Shown: piece by piece, positions 56,079 through 64,000 of the stretch
How the letters are laid out: every line of letters starts with the position of its first letter
How positions within the stretch are numbered: the first letter of the stretch is position 1
From: Mangifera indica
Taxonomy: Eukaryota; Streptophyta; Magnoliopsida; Sapindales; Anacardiaceae
Length of the DNA: 64,000 bases
Assembly: GCF_011075055.1 (NCBI RefSeq)
Contig: NC_058143.1
Location: forward strand, 6,711,057-6,775,056
Direction: 5' to 3'
Made by a program: the position numbers and the translations under genes
Notes under the pieces: model-generated
Database searches by the model: none
What the model was told of the DNA's origin: nothing
What the model saw: the letters and a program-made list of their open reading frames with translations, nothing else

Positions 56079-56175
56079 ACCATTCATCGCGCAAAATATT
56101 TATTAAACCCTGCTTCCCGCATCCTCGACGCTCCCATTCGCCTTCCTCTCCATTTCACCACGCGATCCGAATCCA
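56079..56175. repeat. Truncated final 5S spacer and array junction
   Basis: The spacer of the last unit matches the array up to CGCGATCCGAATCCA and then changes to unique AT-rich sequence at about 56176. The relic and terminator part of the unit is absent. I see no target-site duplication or transposon end at the junction. Confidence 0.85.
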
Positions 56176-57739
56176 GGTTGCAAATTTAAACTTGAAGAGC
56201 ACTAAATTAAAAATAATCTCAACACTACAAAATACTATAACAGGAAATAGGGAAAATGTGTCCTCTAAATCACAAATGAGAGAGATCCAAAGTTGAAAAC
56301 AATTGTTGAAGAATTTATTACAGGTAAAAAGAAGTAATCATCTCAACATATTGCAATAAATAGCAATAAAAGCTAGTTTCAACTTAGGTTTTGATTTTTA
56401 CATCTTTTTTCCCTTTTTCAGTTTTCTAAATTGTTAAGAAGCTAAAAACAATAAGGATTGCAGATTGAAAAAGCATCTCTGGTAACTGACTTGCAACATC
56501 AGATTATGATGTTGAACAACATAATCTGAGTGCTGTAAGTTAATGACCCCACTGATGAAAGCTGTCTCTTAAAGTAAGTTCAATAATGATGATGAAAACA
56601 CTTCAATCTACTCAATTTCAATTAACATTAAAAAGGTAAAAACTCAAGCATTTGTGCTTTGAATAGACGAGCTCTATTTTCTTAAAGATTTTCATGCAGA
56701 GTATTTTACAATACACCATTAGGAAGTGGTCACCATTAAAAATTTAACTACTCCCACAAGTGAAGCTAATAGTGAAGGGTAACAATAGTATTAAAATTCC
56801 AACACAACCTTTGAGCATGATTTGATAGATTAACAGACTTCAGATGCATACCAAGACATGAAATACTTATGGTGGATCTCAAAACAATCTCAATGTGTAA
56901 CAATTTACATAACAGAATTCATGGATTCAAACACAAGAGGCTTGGATCAAGATTAAGAAAAGTCTGATAATAATATTAAGACTCTAGCTGAATAAGATCT
57001 TCACAAAGCCTTACAAAAATATGTAACCTTTCACAAATTGGTAGGTGCCTTTCAATAAACACAAGATATAAGACAACCAGATATTCAACATCCATCAAAC
57101 CATATAACATGAATTCATCATCCTTGTCCATGATTGTTAGTACAAAATGTTTAAAAATAAAAAAGTAATCTCTCAAAACTGATGAAAATTGGCAACAGAA
57201 AGTTGTCTTCCAACATTTTAGATAATTTCCAGAATGCTAAAGGAGCAGAAAAATATTTGCATGAACAGTATTTCAAAGTATAACAGATGGTTATGATTTA
57301 AGATCAAATATGCAAGAAACCAAACTTAGCAGGCTCTTCCAGGAATATGTAAACAGTCCCCCATGAACAGTAGATTGGCTGATTAAGGGGACTTAGGTTC
57401 TGAATAAGAAAACTGAAGAAAAAGAAGTCAAAACCTAACTAGCGACCTCAAAGCTTTGACATAGTCCAAATGACCAGCTGATTATTTAGTAGTAGAAATG
57501 GTACAATACATGAAGGAATTTCATCTCTAAGCAAGAAAAATAGAAAGTTTCCTCATATGCAGAACAATCATAACATTAGAAACAATAACAAATCAGTGGA
57601 AAGTGAGATTTTTGTAAGCAAGTGTGAAGTTCACAAAAAATATTTAGCTTTTAGAACAAGATCTAGGTGTAAGAATCATTTTTTATACACTCTGATTCAT
57701 GACAGCAATATATGAATATTAGAAAAAACAATGACCTAC
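56176..57739 (-). other. PWD intron 7, 5' portion, running into the 5S array
   Basis: 1564 bp of AT-rich DNA after the exon 7 donor (GTAGGT at 57739-57734). I looked on the minus strand for the next conserved PWD exon (the GLRNDAPD...RQKWRLCE region known from Arabidopsis) and found nothing. A 66-codon minus-strand frame at 56976-57176 has no PWD similarity that I recognise. An AATAAA on the minus strand lies at 56319-56314. No transposon was recognised. Confidence 0.7.
56499..56529. repeat. Short inverted repeat
   Basis: TCAGATTAT (56499-56507) and ATAATCTGA (56521-56529) are perfect 9-bp complements around a 13-nt spacer. It lies in intron 7, about 325 bp from the array edge. No function is suggested. 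Confidence 0.6.
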
Positions 57740-57824
57740 CTTTCTGCAATCCAAAAACAATGTGAGAGAGGAAATTCCTTGTTCATCCAAAGATTCTCTA
57801 ATCAACTCCAGTTGTTCTGAAAGA
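57740..57824 (-). CDS. PWD: PWD exon 7, last coding exon in the window
   Basis: 85 nt: one base completing Ser443, then 28 codons ending FLDCRK (residues 443-471). Acceptor TTATAG, donor GTAGGT. Arabidopsis PWD continues with a Leu/Asp-rich exon at this point, and nothing like it follows here before the 5S array. Confidence 0.9.
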
Positions 57825-60800
57825 CTATAACAGCCAAAAGTCATAAATGAATGCATATTCAATCACAAATTTAAAATCAGTCTACAAGATGTTCCACTGA
57901 TGAGACACTTCTAACATTCGGTTTAACTTCATCCCATCAATGGTTTAAATTGCTATCTTCACTATATGCCCAAATATCTTATATGATATAAGTGAGTAAC
58001 CTAAGCTTCTAACTTTTGGGATGATTTATTGACAACTGGCACTAATTGTCAAACTAAAACATTGAATTCATGAAAATGTTTTGCAAAAGGTCAATCTCAT
58101 TTTAGTTCAAACTGATTTAAGACTGGCCTCTAGCTGTTGTGATTATTCCTAAAGTTATAGGAAAACAGGGTTGGCCTATGATAAATGTTGCTTTAAAGAA
58201 AAATCTTTGTCATGATAGGATCAGAGCTGATTCCAATAATACCGCTTGACTTGAGTGGCTTCCTTTATTAACCCTTCATCCAACAATTAGTCATTGCTTA
58301 ATTAACATCACACATCATCCTCACCAGTTCAAGGTGAAACTGAATGTTAGGAATAGCTCAAACCCAAAGCTATCGATTCTTCATTTAGTGATGTTGGTTC
58401 TTTATTGTTTTTTGCCAAAAAAACTCAATAAGCAAATTGTAAAATAGTGATAAGGATCAAATCAAGAATTGCAAGATTCTAAAGAACTAAAAAAAAAAAA
58501 TTCTTAATTATTATATATTGAAATGTAGTGAATATTAAAAATGCCAAGTGGAAAGAGAGAAAGAGAAAATCCATGAAACAATAGTTTCTGGAAACTTAGC
58601 AAAAAAATTTGGCTCAAATTCCCAAGGTAGTTCAATTAAAAGTTGAAATCAGATTCGTTAGATTGCAGACAAGTTTATGCCAATAGTTGTATCCCTTGAT
58701 ATTAACTTCCTTAGGATGAAATCATGCAAAAAGAATAAACAAGATAATGACAGGAAAGGATGAGAAAGAAGGTCAATCACAAAAACATCTAAATAAAATA
58801 TGGAATAAACCAAAGACTGTCAAGAAACTGTTTTATGCATTATAAATCAACCTTCCAGCATTGAAGAAATCTTTCAGTTCACGATGAAAAATCTTGAATT
58901 GCTCCACAAATGCATTACTATACTCTCCAGGGTTCTTGGTAATTCTTGCAAGCATGACTTCTGTAGCAACTAAATCTTCTGGGCCAGCATTACGATGAAG
59001 TTTGTTTTGAATTGTATGTTTGATTTCTTGCTGCATTATGATTCAGAAATCTATTAATGCAACTTTCCTGATTTCAGCAAACCTAATGATAATAAAATAC
59101 AAGACAAACAAACTGCTCTATGAATTACTACCTTGAGATCATGAGGGATATCATTCCGATGAGCAATGTCTCTAATTCGAGTAAGAGGAACAGATGCAGT
59201 AAACTCTGCCTTAAAAGATGGTAAACATGGATGGATCTTGCGAATAACAAGCACCTCCTAAGATCATGTGAAACATTAATCATAAGGATAATAACAACAA
59301 GAGATGTAATGACTGGAGAACAAGTTGTCAACACTTAATATGATAACACAAAATGAAAATTTCTTTATTCTTTTTTCTATAGTCCAATTAGTACAAAAAA
59401 GCAAGCACACATAGTTAAAATTGAGGATGAAAGTTGGCACTTAAAAATGAGATATTTTATTTAACAAATTTAAGTTCACTTTTTCTTAGCTCTGGTATAT
59501 GGGATAGATCCCATATGGTGCAATTCACTCCTTTTTATTCTTTATTTTCTAATTATGCAGTAATACCTCCTATGATCTGAAGATCAGTTTGGAAAGGACA
59601 TGTTATCCAATAAAAGTACAAGCTGTCCTTGAAACTATACAAAAAATATAAATTCGCACTGAACATATAAACAAGGATAGCCCCATACAAAAGAAATTCC
59701 TTATTAGGCTATCAAAGCTTCCTAGAAAAAGAATGTTTATTCGGAAAGTGAATCTGTAGATGCTAACCCTTTGCCCCACATAACTTCATAATCAGGAAAA
59801 CAGCAATTAACGTAAAGAGACAATTTTCAGTAGCTTTTTATTTATCTGTCATGAGTAGTAATTCGTATACCAAATTTGATAATAAGAATGAAACAAGACA
59901 TTCAAAAGCTATAGGTAGTATAAATACTATTCTTGTCTCTAAGTGAAGATTGGTTCAGTTGCTGATATATTTAACTGCTACGCAATCATTGTCTAACAAA
60001 ATGTGTTTTTCATGTTAAAAATGAGTAATCCTAGATAAAAAAATCTCTTCCATACAAACTAATTTATAAGCAATAATGTAGCACTAATGTATTATTGCCA
60101 TAATAATCTGTTTCGATTTGTTTAATTTATTTTTAGTTTTTGTACCTCTAATCATAGCAGGAAATATCACATTGCATAATTTAGTTTCTATGTGTAGCGT
60201 TATTCATCAAAGTTGCTGAATTCAAATCCCCAGGCACAACCAAAATGAACCATGTTTTACCTTCATGAGTGAGAAGAGCAGAAAAAGTAAACCAAGTTAC
60301 AGGTTTGATAGAAGTCAAAATGATTACATTAGATCGATAAATATAAGTTTCTCAACACAGATGACTAAACTCGACTTTCACATCACACAAAAAACAACCG
60401 AAGTCTAACAAAACGTATCCAAAGGGGTCAAAAAAATTAAATTATAATGTTGTCTAACACTTGTATCAAAGAAAACAATAGACCACCTGAGGTGAAGTAT
60501 CTTTCCTACAGGAAATTCGTTCCAATTCACGGAATATAAGCCTTGAAACCTCAGCATGCCTATTTGGCCGATGATGACCTCCATCTTCAAAGCAGGGGAT
60601 TTGCCCAGTGTTTATCCACTGCATAAGAAGAATATTTAAAAAATGATAGATGAATGAATTCCCCCCCAAAAAAAAAAAAAAGATGATAAGTATCAGACAG
60701 TACCTTCAGATATATAGCAGAGTATGTGAGAGCCTCCAACCGCTCCCCACGTTGCAGATTATCATCTAATAACTCACGCACAACTTCAAGCTTTCAACAA

Positions 60801-62918
60801 AGCAAAGACAGGACAAAGTTAATTAATGTTTATTCTTTTATTTCTACACTCCTGTAATGGTTGCTGCACCATGCACATGGGACAAAAGAATCTACATCAG
60901 TAAATGACAAACATCTGAACACAATTTAGGTCATGCTAACAAAAAATATAGTTCATCATAAACTCAGAAATTCACTAAACAAAAGGAAAGCATCTAAGAT
61001 ACAAAATGATAGAAGACAAGGCAACTAATATGAATCAAATATCCAACAAACATATGCCAACAAAAGGAAAAATAAATGAGAAAACAACTATGAGCAAATG
61101 GCAACATCCTCAATATTTTCTTCCTCACAGAATGATCAAATCCTCAGAAAGGTGCATGCACTTAGGATGCACTGGTTACCAAAATTGTGCTCCATTAGAA
61201 GTAGCAGAGCAACCAGTCAAAAGCCATGTAAAGCCCAGTCCCTAAAAAGTCTCATCAGCAGCAATGATCTGCAGTGAGTACATAAGATCTTTGGCAAAAT
61301 GTACATAAGCCTTCTATTGCTCTGAAGGAGGGAGCCAATAACCATTCAGTTAAAATGGCTTAAAAGATCAATGGAAGCAAATGAACTTTATTAGCAAGGT
61401 AGGATAAATATTAGACAGCAATTTAGAATATTCAGAAACATCGTCACTTAGCAGTAATAACACAGAAAGATAGTACCAAGAAACGTGAGGAATAAGAAAT
61501 CACATTAAAATCACTGCCTCACTTCCAAGATGCATCTATCCATTGTAAAATGTACTTGTAATTATCTTCGATTTCACCCTTTTGACCATTAAATCATTAA
61601 GGGCATGGTCAAACACATTTAAATTTTGGAAGTACAGTCATGCATGTGATAAAGAGGCCATATCTTTACATCTGCCTACTCTTTTTTAACACAGAGATTA
61701 CGCACACACACACAAACCCAAAAGAGATAAAAATTTCAAAAATAAAATAAAATTATTATAATAATAATAAACTAGTGCAGATCACAGATACAGGAAGCTC
61801 TTGTTAATGTGCCTGTCTTGAACTATTTCAAGACCTTGTAAAAACTGCAGACAAAATAGGATGTAGAAGCATACCTTTCTCCACCAGTTTCTTCCTTCCC
61901 GATCACCTTCAACTAACTTTAGAGCTAAGCCTTCAAGATCTGAAGTGTCCCATTTTCTATCTGATTCTCGGTTCTGGTGCTCATTTGAACGCATAAATGA
62001 GACAGCCTTCCCCTGCCATTGCCCTACAAAAGGACTGGTCTCCACCTCCAGAAGAGCTTCAGCAGAAGAATCAGTTATCGTAGATCCATTCTCACCAACA
62101 TCATTAGTATCATCCTTGTTCTCCTGCACACTCAAAGGCAGTAGATCCACAGCCTCCCCTGTCTCATTCCAGTGGCAGATTATGCCAAAACTCCCTCCTA
62201 TTGGTAGTTTCAAGATCCTGTTATCACCACTTTCCCATACCATACTCTTATCCTTCCCAAAAATGACATACTTATACTCAACACTCTCTTCCCCCTTCAA
62301 TTTCAACTCACAGACCCATCCACTCTCACTCCAATTCATCTTCACAGCCTTCTTCCATAACCCCAGCTCTTTAACTGATCCCAAAATTGCAACGCTCTCC
62401 CCAAATTCAACTTGATGATCTAACCTGACACTTAATCTCACATTGCCAACTCCTGACTTAGATTTCATTTTCATCTTCTTCTTCTCTTCCTCTCTGACAC
62501 ACAGTAACCAAACTCATTATCTAATATTAGCATAAGTTACTTGTTGCAAATTTCCATAAGTTATAATATACATCAAGAAATTAGATATTGTTCATTTCAT
62601 TGAAATAAAATTCAGGGCCATAAATAAAATTAAAATCTAATACTGGCGCTTCTTAGTTAACATAATTTCAATAAAAAAAAGACAAATACATAAAAAAAGG
62701 AAATAAATCAAGAGATGTCATCGTTAAAATAACCTTGTTTCAGTAGAAGAAACGCCACAGACAACACCAGAAAAGAATTTGTGTGTTTGGCGAAGATGAA
62801 CAGGAGAAGAAATCCTTGGATTGAAGAAGAATAATTTAGTCTGTACGAATTTGAATGGCTTCGGATTATGGAGGAAAGTTGATGGGCGGTTTAATGTGTT
62901 GAGAGTTGGAGAATCCAT
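57740..62918 (-). CDS. PWD: Phosphoglucan, water dikinase (PWD/GWD3), N-terminal 471 residues in seven exons
   Basis: Chloroplast enzyme that adds the beta-phosphate of ATP to C3 of glucosyl units in starch already phosphorylated by GWD, helping starch breakdown. Coding segments on the minus strand: 62734-62918, 61875-62493, 60704-60790, 60487-60618, 59132-59257, 58852-59030 and 57740-57824. All have GT-AG borders, and the 1413 nt stay in one frame. Residues 1 to about 60 resemble a transit peptide, 77-178 a CBM20 domain (Trp108, Trp116, Trp121, Trp148 and the WESGDNR motif), 179-216 an acidic linker, and 217-471 the conserved region with [25 protein letters not shown] and [19 protein letters not shown]. 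Family members are about 1200 residues, so the catalytic phosphohistidine and ATP-binding domains are missing. The 5S array replaces the expected downstream exons. The closely related GWD1 is unlikely because of the CBM20 domain. Confidence 0.93.
57825..58851 (-). other. PWD intron 6 (1027 bp)
   Basis: AT-rich, with an 11-base A-run near 58490. No coding segment, RNA gene or transposon was recognised. Confidence 0.85.
58852..59030 (-). CDS. PWD: PWD exon 6
   Basis: 179 nt, 59 codons plus 2 nt, residues 384-442, from [20 protein letters not shown] to ELKDFFNAG. Acceptor ATGCAG, donor GTTGAT. The last two bases complete a Ser codon with exon 7. Confidence 0.94.
59031..59131 (-). other. PWD intron 5 (101 bp)
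   Basis: Bounded by GTAGTA and ATGCAG. Short and AT-rich, without notable content. Confidence 0.9.
59132..59257 (-). CDS. PWD: PWD exon 5
   Basis: 126 nt, 42 codons, residues 342-383, from [20 protein letters not shown] to [10 protein letters not shown]. Acceptor CTTAG, donor GTAGTA. Confidence 0.94.
59258..60486 (-). other. PWD intron 4 (1229 bp)
   Basis: AT-rich. It contains a 20-bp near-palindrome at 59497-59516 (ATATGGGAT and ATCCCATAT around AG). Otherwise nothing was recognised. Confidence 0.85.
60487..60618 (-). CDS. PWD: PWD exon 4
   Basis: 132 nt, 44 codons, residues 298-341. It holds [14 protein letters not shown] and HHRPNRHAE, near-invariant in PWD proteins. Acceptor ATGCAG, donor GTGGTC. 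Confidence 0.94.
60619..60703 (-). other. PWD intron 3 (85 bp) with a C7A14 tract
   Basis: A very short intron holding seven C and fourteen A in a row on the plus strand (60661-60681), read as T14G7 in the transcript. Homopolymers like this are prone to sequencing error, so the intron length is uncertain by a few bases. Confidence 0.88.
60704..60790 (-). CDS. PWD: PWD exon 3
   Basis: 87 nt, 29 codons, residues 269-297, from [10 protein letters not shown] to YSAIYLK. Acceptor AAAG, donor GTACTG. It aligns with the Arabidopsis segment LEMVREVI...YSAIYLK. Confidence 0.92.
60791..61874 (-). other. PWD intron 2 (1084 bp)
   Basis: AT-rich, with a (CA)6 run at 61703-61714 and a TAA/ATT-rich stretch around 61745-61770. 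A 79-codon plus-strand frame (61006-61245) has no recognisable similarity and is probably chance. Confidence 0.85.
61875..62493 (-). CDS. PWD: PWD exon 2 (CBM20 domain)
   Basis: 619 nt, residues 62 (split Arg codon) to 268. The acceptor CAG is at 62496-62494 and the donor GTATGC follows Lys268. It begins with a basic REEEKKK stretch, then the starch-binding domain ([42 protein letters not shown]). An acidic, Ser-rich linker follows, then SFMRSNEH and NWWRK. It matches Arabidopsis PWD in order and spacing. Confidence 0.93.
62494..62733 (-). other. PWD intron 1 (240 bp)
   Basis: It separates the transit-peptide exon from the CBM20 exon. Donor GTTATT, acceptor TGTCAG. It joins AG to A to give an Arg codon and keeps the frame. 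Confidence 0.85.
62734..62918 (-). CDS. PWD: PWD exon 1 (transit peptide)
   Basis: 185 coding nt, 61 codons plus 2 nt, ending AG before the donor GTTATT. The start at 62918 (MDSPTLN...) is preferred because what follows is rich in Ser, Thr, Phe and Arg and almost free of acidic residues, as in chloroplast transit peptides. An in-frame ATG two codons upstream (62924) and another at 63074 (adding 52 residues, beginning MEEEF) are alternatives. The latter has an acidic start that fits a transit peptide poorly. Confidence 0.8.
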
Positions 62919-63504
62919 TTGCATGGGAAGAGGAATTGAGTTGAGTGAGATTTGATTAATGAGAGCTGGCTCTGGTTCTGGTTTTGCTTGTTGAAGAATC
63001 GAGAAATGAATTTTCGTCCTAAGGTTTGATGAATTTCCAGTAGATCCAGTAAGATCATAAAATTCCTCTTCCATCCCTCAAAGACCACAATTTTTAGATT
63101 CTACTAAATGATGTCAGGATATTTTTGTTTTCCCATAGAAATAACTTAAAGATAAAATAGAAGTATGTTTAGGTTACCTTTAACTTTCATCTTATTAGTT
63201 TTTATATTTTTATTGAAGGGTAAATTTAATTATTTAAGTTATAACAGAGTATAATATTCTTGAATTTAAAGGGATTGAATTAGGTTTTTCTTATTATAGT
63301 GGACTAATAAGAACATTATTAAATTTTTTAAAAAGTGAAAGCTACACGTGTAATAGACACAATCAAACAATTTATGTAGCTTTTATCTTTTCTTTGTTTT
63401 GGAAAGTAGATCCCTTGCTTTTCGGTAGAGTTTGAGTGCACCGTATTGATTTTTGAAGCATGAACATGAGGCAAGACCTTCCCTTCATTTATGGCTAAGG
63501 ACAG
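62919..63504 (-). promoter_or_regulatory. PWD 5' leader and promoter region
   Basis: AT-rich DNA upstream of the chosen ATG. The part up to 63088 has upstream ATGs: an in-frame one at 63074, and an out-of-frame 65-codon frame (63088-62891) that overlaps the main start. If transcription begins above 63088, that frame would act as an upstream ORF. I could not place a convincing TATA box. Confidence 0.55.
63345..63350. promoter_or_regulatory. G-box (CACGTG)
   Basis: The core CACGTG lies within the 10-bp palindrome TACACGTGTA (63343-63352), about 430 bp upstream of the PWD start codon. In plants this is a site for bHLH and bZIP factors in light, clock and ABA responses. PWD is known to vary daily in Arabidopsis, so the fit is reasonable but untested. 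Confidence 0.35.
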
Positions 63505-64000
63505 GGCAAAGCGCTATTTTTTATCCAAATTTTAGTCAAATTTTAAAATTATATTTTGTGATAATTTAAAATTTTTAAATATCTACGTATAAATTAACTT
63601 TTATCAAATTTTTTCTTAAAATTAAGAATAAAATCATTATTTTACCATTAAACCCTAAAACTTTAAAAATTTATATAATTTTTTCCTTTTAATTTAGAAA
63701 ATTAACAATTTTTTCTCATAATTAAACTTTAAAAAACTATAATTTTTCTCTTAGGATTTCAATTTTTCAAGTAATTCATTGGAATTCAATGGCTTAACGG
63801 TTTCGATTGTTATAAAGAAGAAGTGTCGACACTTTTTTTCCGTGACAACCCAATCTATTGAGTCATCAGATTTCGATGAATTACATAAAAAAAATTAAAA
63901 CTCTTAAAGAGAAAATTATAATTTTTCAAAATTTAATCATAAAAAAATTATAAATTTTTTAAAATAAAAAATAAAATAATATAAATCCTTTAAATTTTAA
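63505..64000. mobile_element. Foldback (MITE-like) element, right end outside window
   Basis: A long, very AT-rich inverted repeat centred on the perfect 14-bp palindrome AAGTGTCGACACTT (63821-63834). Bases on each side pair in the same register over much of 63655-63827 with 63828-64000: TAATTCAT at 63772-63779 with ATGAATTA at 63876-63883, TTGTTA at 63807 with TGACAA at 63843, and about 17 of 22 bases at the outermost part. The left end may be near GGGCAAAGCG (about 63505), but this is a guess. No coding capacity is seen. Confidence 0.6.

Larger units (their letters stand above)
1..56175 (-). repeat. 5S rDNA tandem array, about 125 units of 452 bp
   Basis: Head-to-tail array with all 5S genes on the minus strand. 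The standard unit is 452 bp: a 119-nt gene and a 333-bp spacer. From 2171 to 53365 the genes recur at exactly 452-bp steps (114 genes, 113 intervals), and no base differences were seen on reading. Edge intervals differ: 426, 429, 440, 452 and 445 bp on the left; 451, 454, 453, 453, 450 and 452 bp on the right. Each gene carries GGATCC, the BamHI site typical of plant 5S genes. The left side is cut by the window edge. Repeat homology ends near 56175, inside the spacer of the last unit. Short open frames of 62, 80 and 85 codons recur in every unit and are by-products of the repeat. Confidence 0.98.

Noticed and set aside
1..56175. CRISPR-like or satellite array
   Set aside because: The repeats are 452 bp without unique spacers, and each contains a complete 5S rRNA gene, so this is rDNA.
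1..56190. Hundreds of recurring open frames of 62-110 codons on both strands
   Set aside because: They recur once per 5S unit, overlap the rRNA gene and both strands, and break at every edge indel. They are by-products of an identical repeat, not proteins.
56160..56200. Transposon end or target-site duplication at the array junction
   Set aside because: No terminal repeat or duplicated flank is visible, and the other flank of the array is outside the window.
56976..57176. 66-codon minus-strand frame as a possible PWD exon 8
   Set aside because: Its sequence does not resemble the PWD region expected after residue 471.
59497..59516. 20-bp palindrome in intron 4 as a regulatory site
   Set aside because: Short and isolated; such palindromes arise by chance in AT-rich introns.
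61006..61245. 79-codon plus-strand frame in PWD intron 2
   Set aside because: No recognisable domain; the composition is that of AT-rich intron sequence, on the opposite strand to the gene.
61945..62415. 156-codon plus-strand frame
   Set aside because: It is fully antisense to PWD exon 2, whose protein is clearly conserved.
63571..63590. Evening-element-like TAAATATCT upstream of PWD
   Set aside because: One base off the known motif, in very AT-rich DNA inside the foldback element; expected by chance.

Overview
The window looks like nuclear DNA of a flowering plant, most likely a eudicot. About 88% of it (1-56175) is a tandem array of 5S ribosomal RNA genes. The rest (56176-64000) is AT-rich, intron-containing DNA carrying the first seven coding exons of a phosphoglucan, water dikinase gene (PWD, also called GWD3). 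That is a chloroplast starch-phosphorylating enzyme. The plant call rests on the 119-nt 5S sequence with its BamHI site, the plant-type Pol III flanks, the transit peptide plus CBM20 starch-binding domain, and GT-AG introns.

Layout. 1-2170: the left edge of the 5S array, with five irregular units (deletions, a truncated gene, and a 15-base match to an Illumina adapter end). 2171-53365: 114 5S genes spaced at exactly 452 bp with no visible variation. 53366-56175: six more copies whose single-base indels rise steadily toward the edge. In total there are 125 5S copies or fragments, all on the minus strand. Each 452-bp unit holds one 119-nt gene and 333 bp of spacer. Inside the spacer is a second, gutted 5S gene: a 3' tail joined to a 5' flank. 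The unit is therefore a collapsed dimer of two older monomers.

56176-57739: the 5' portion of PWD intron 7, which runs directly into the array. 57740-62918: PWD exons 7 to 1 on the minus strand, coding for 471 residues (transit peptide, CBM20, conserved N-terminal dikinase region) with every reading frame and splice site intact. The remaining part of the enzyme, with the phosphohistidine and ATP-binding domains, is not in the window. 62919-63504: PWD leader and promoter region with a G-box. About 63505-64000: the left arm, centre and part of the right arm of a long inverted-repeat (foldback/MITE-like) element that continues past the window.

The two loci share transcription direction, so a PWD transcript leaving exon 7 would run straight into the 5S array in sense orientation. 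Either the array sits in, or has replaced the far side of, a PWD intron, or the junction is an assembly misjoin. The adapter remnant and the invariance of the core mean that copy number and the left edge should be treated as unreliable.
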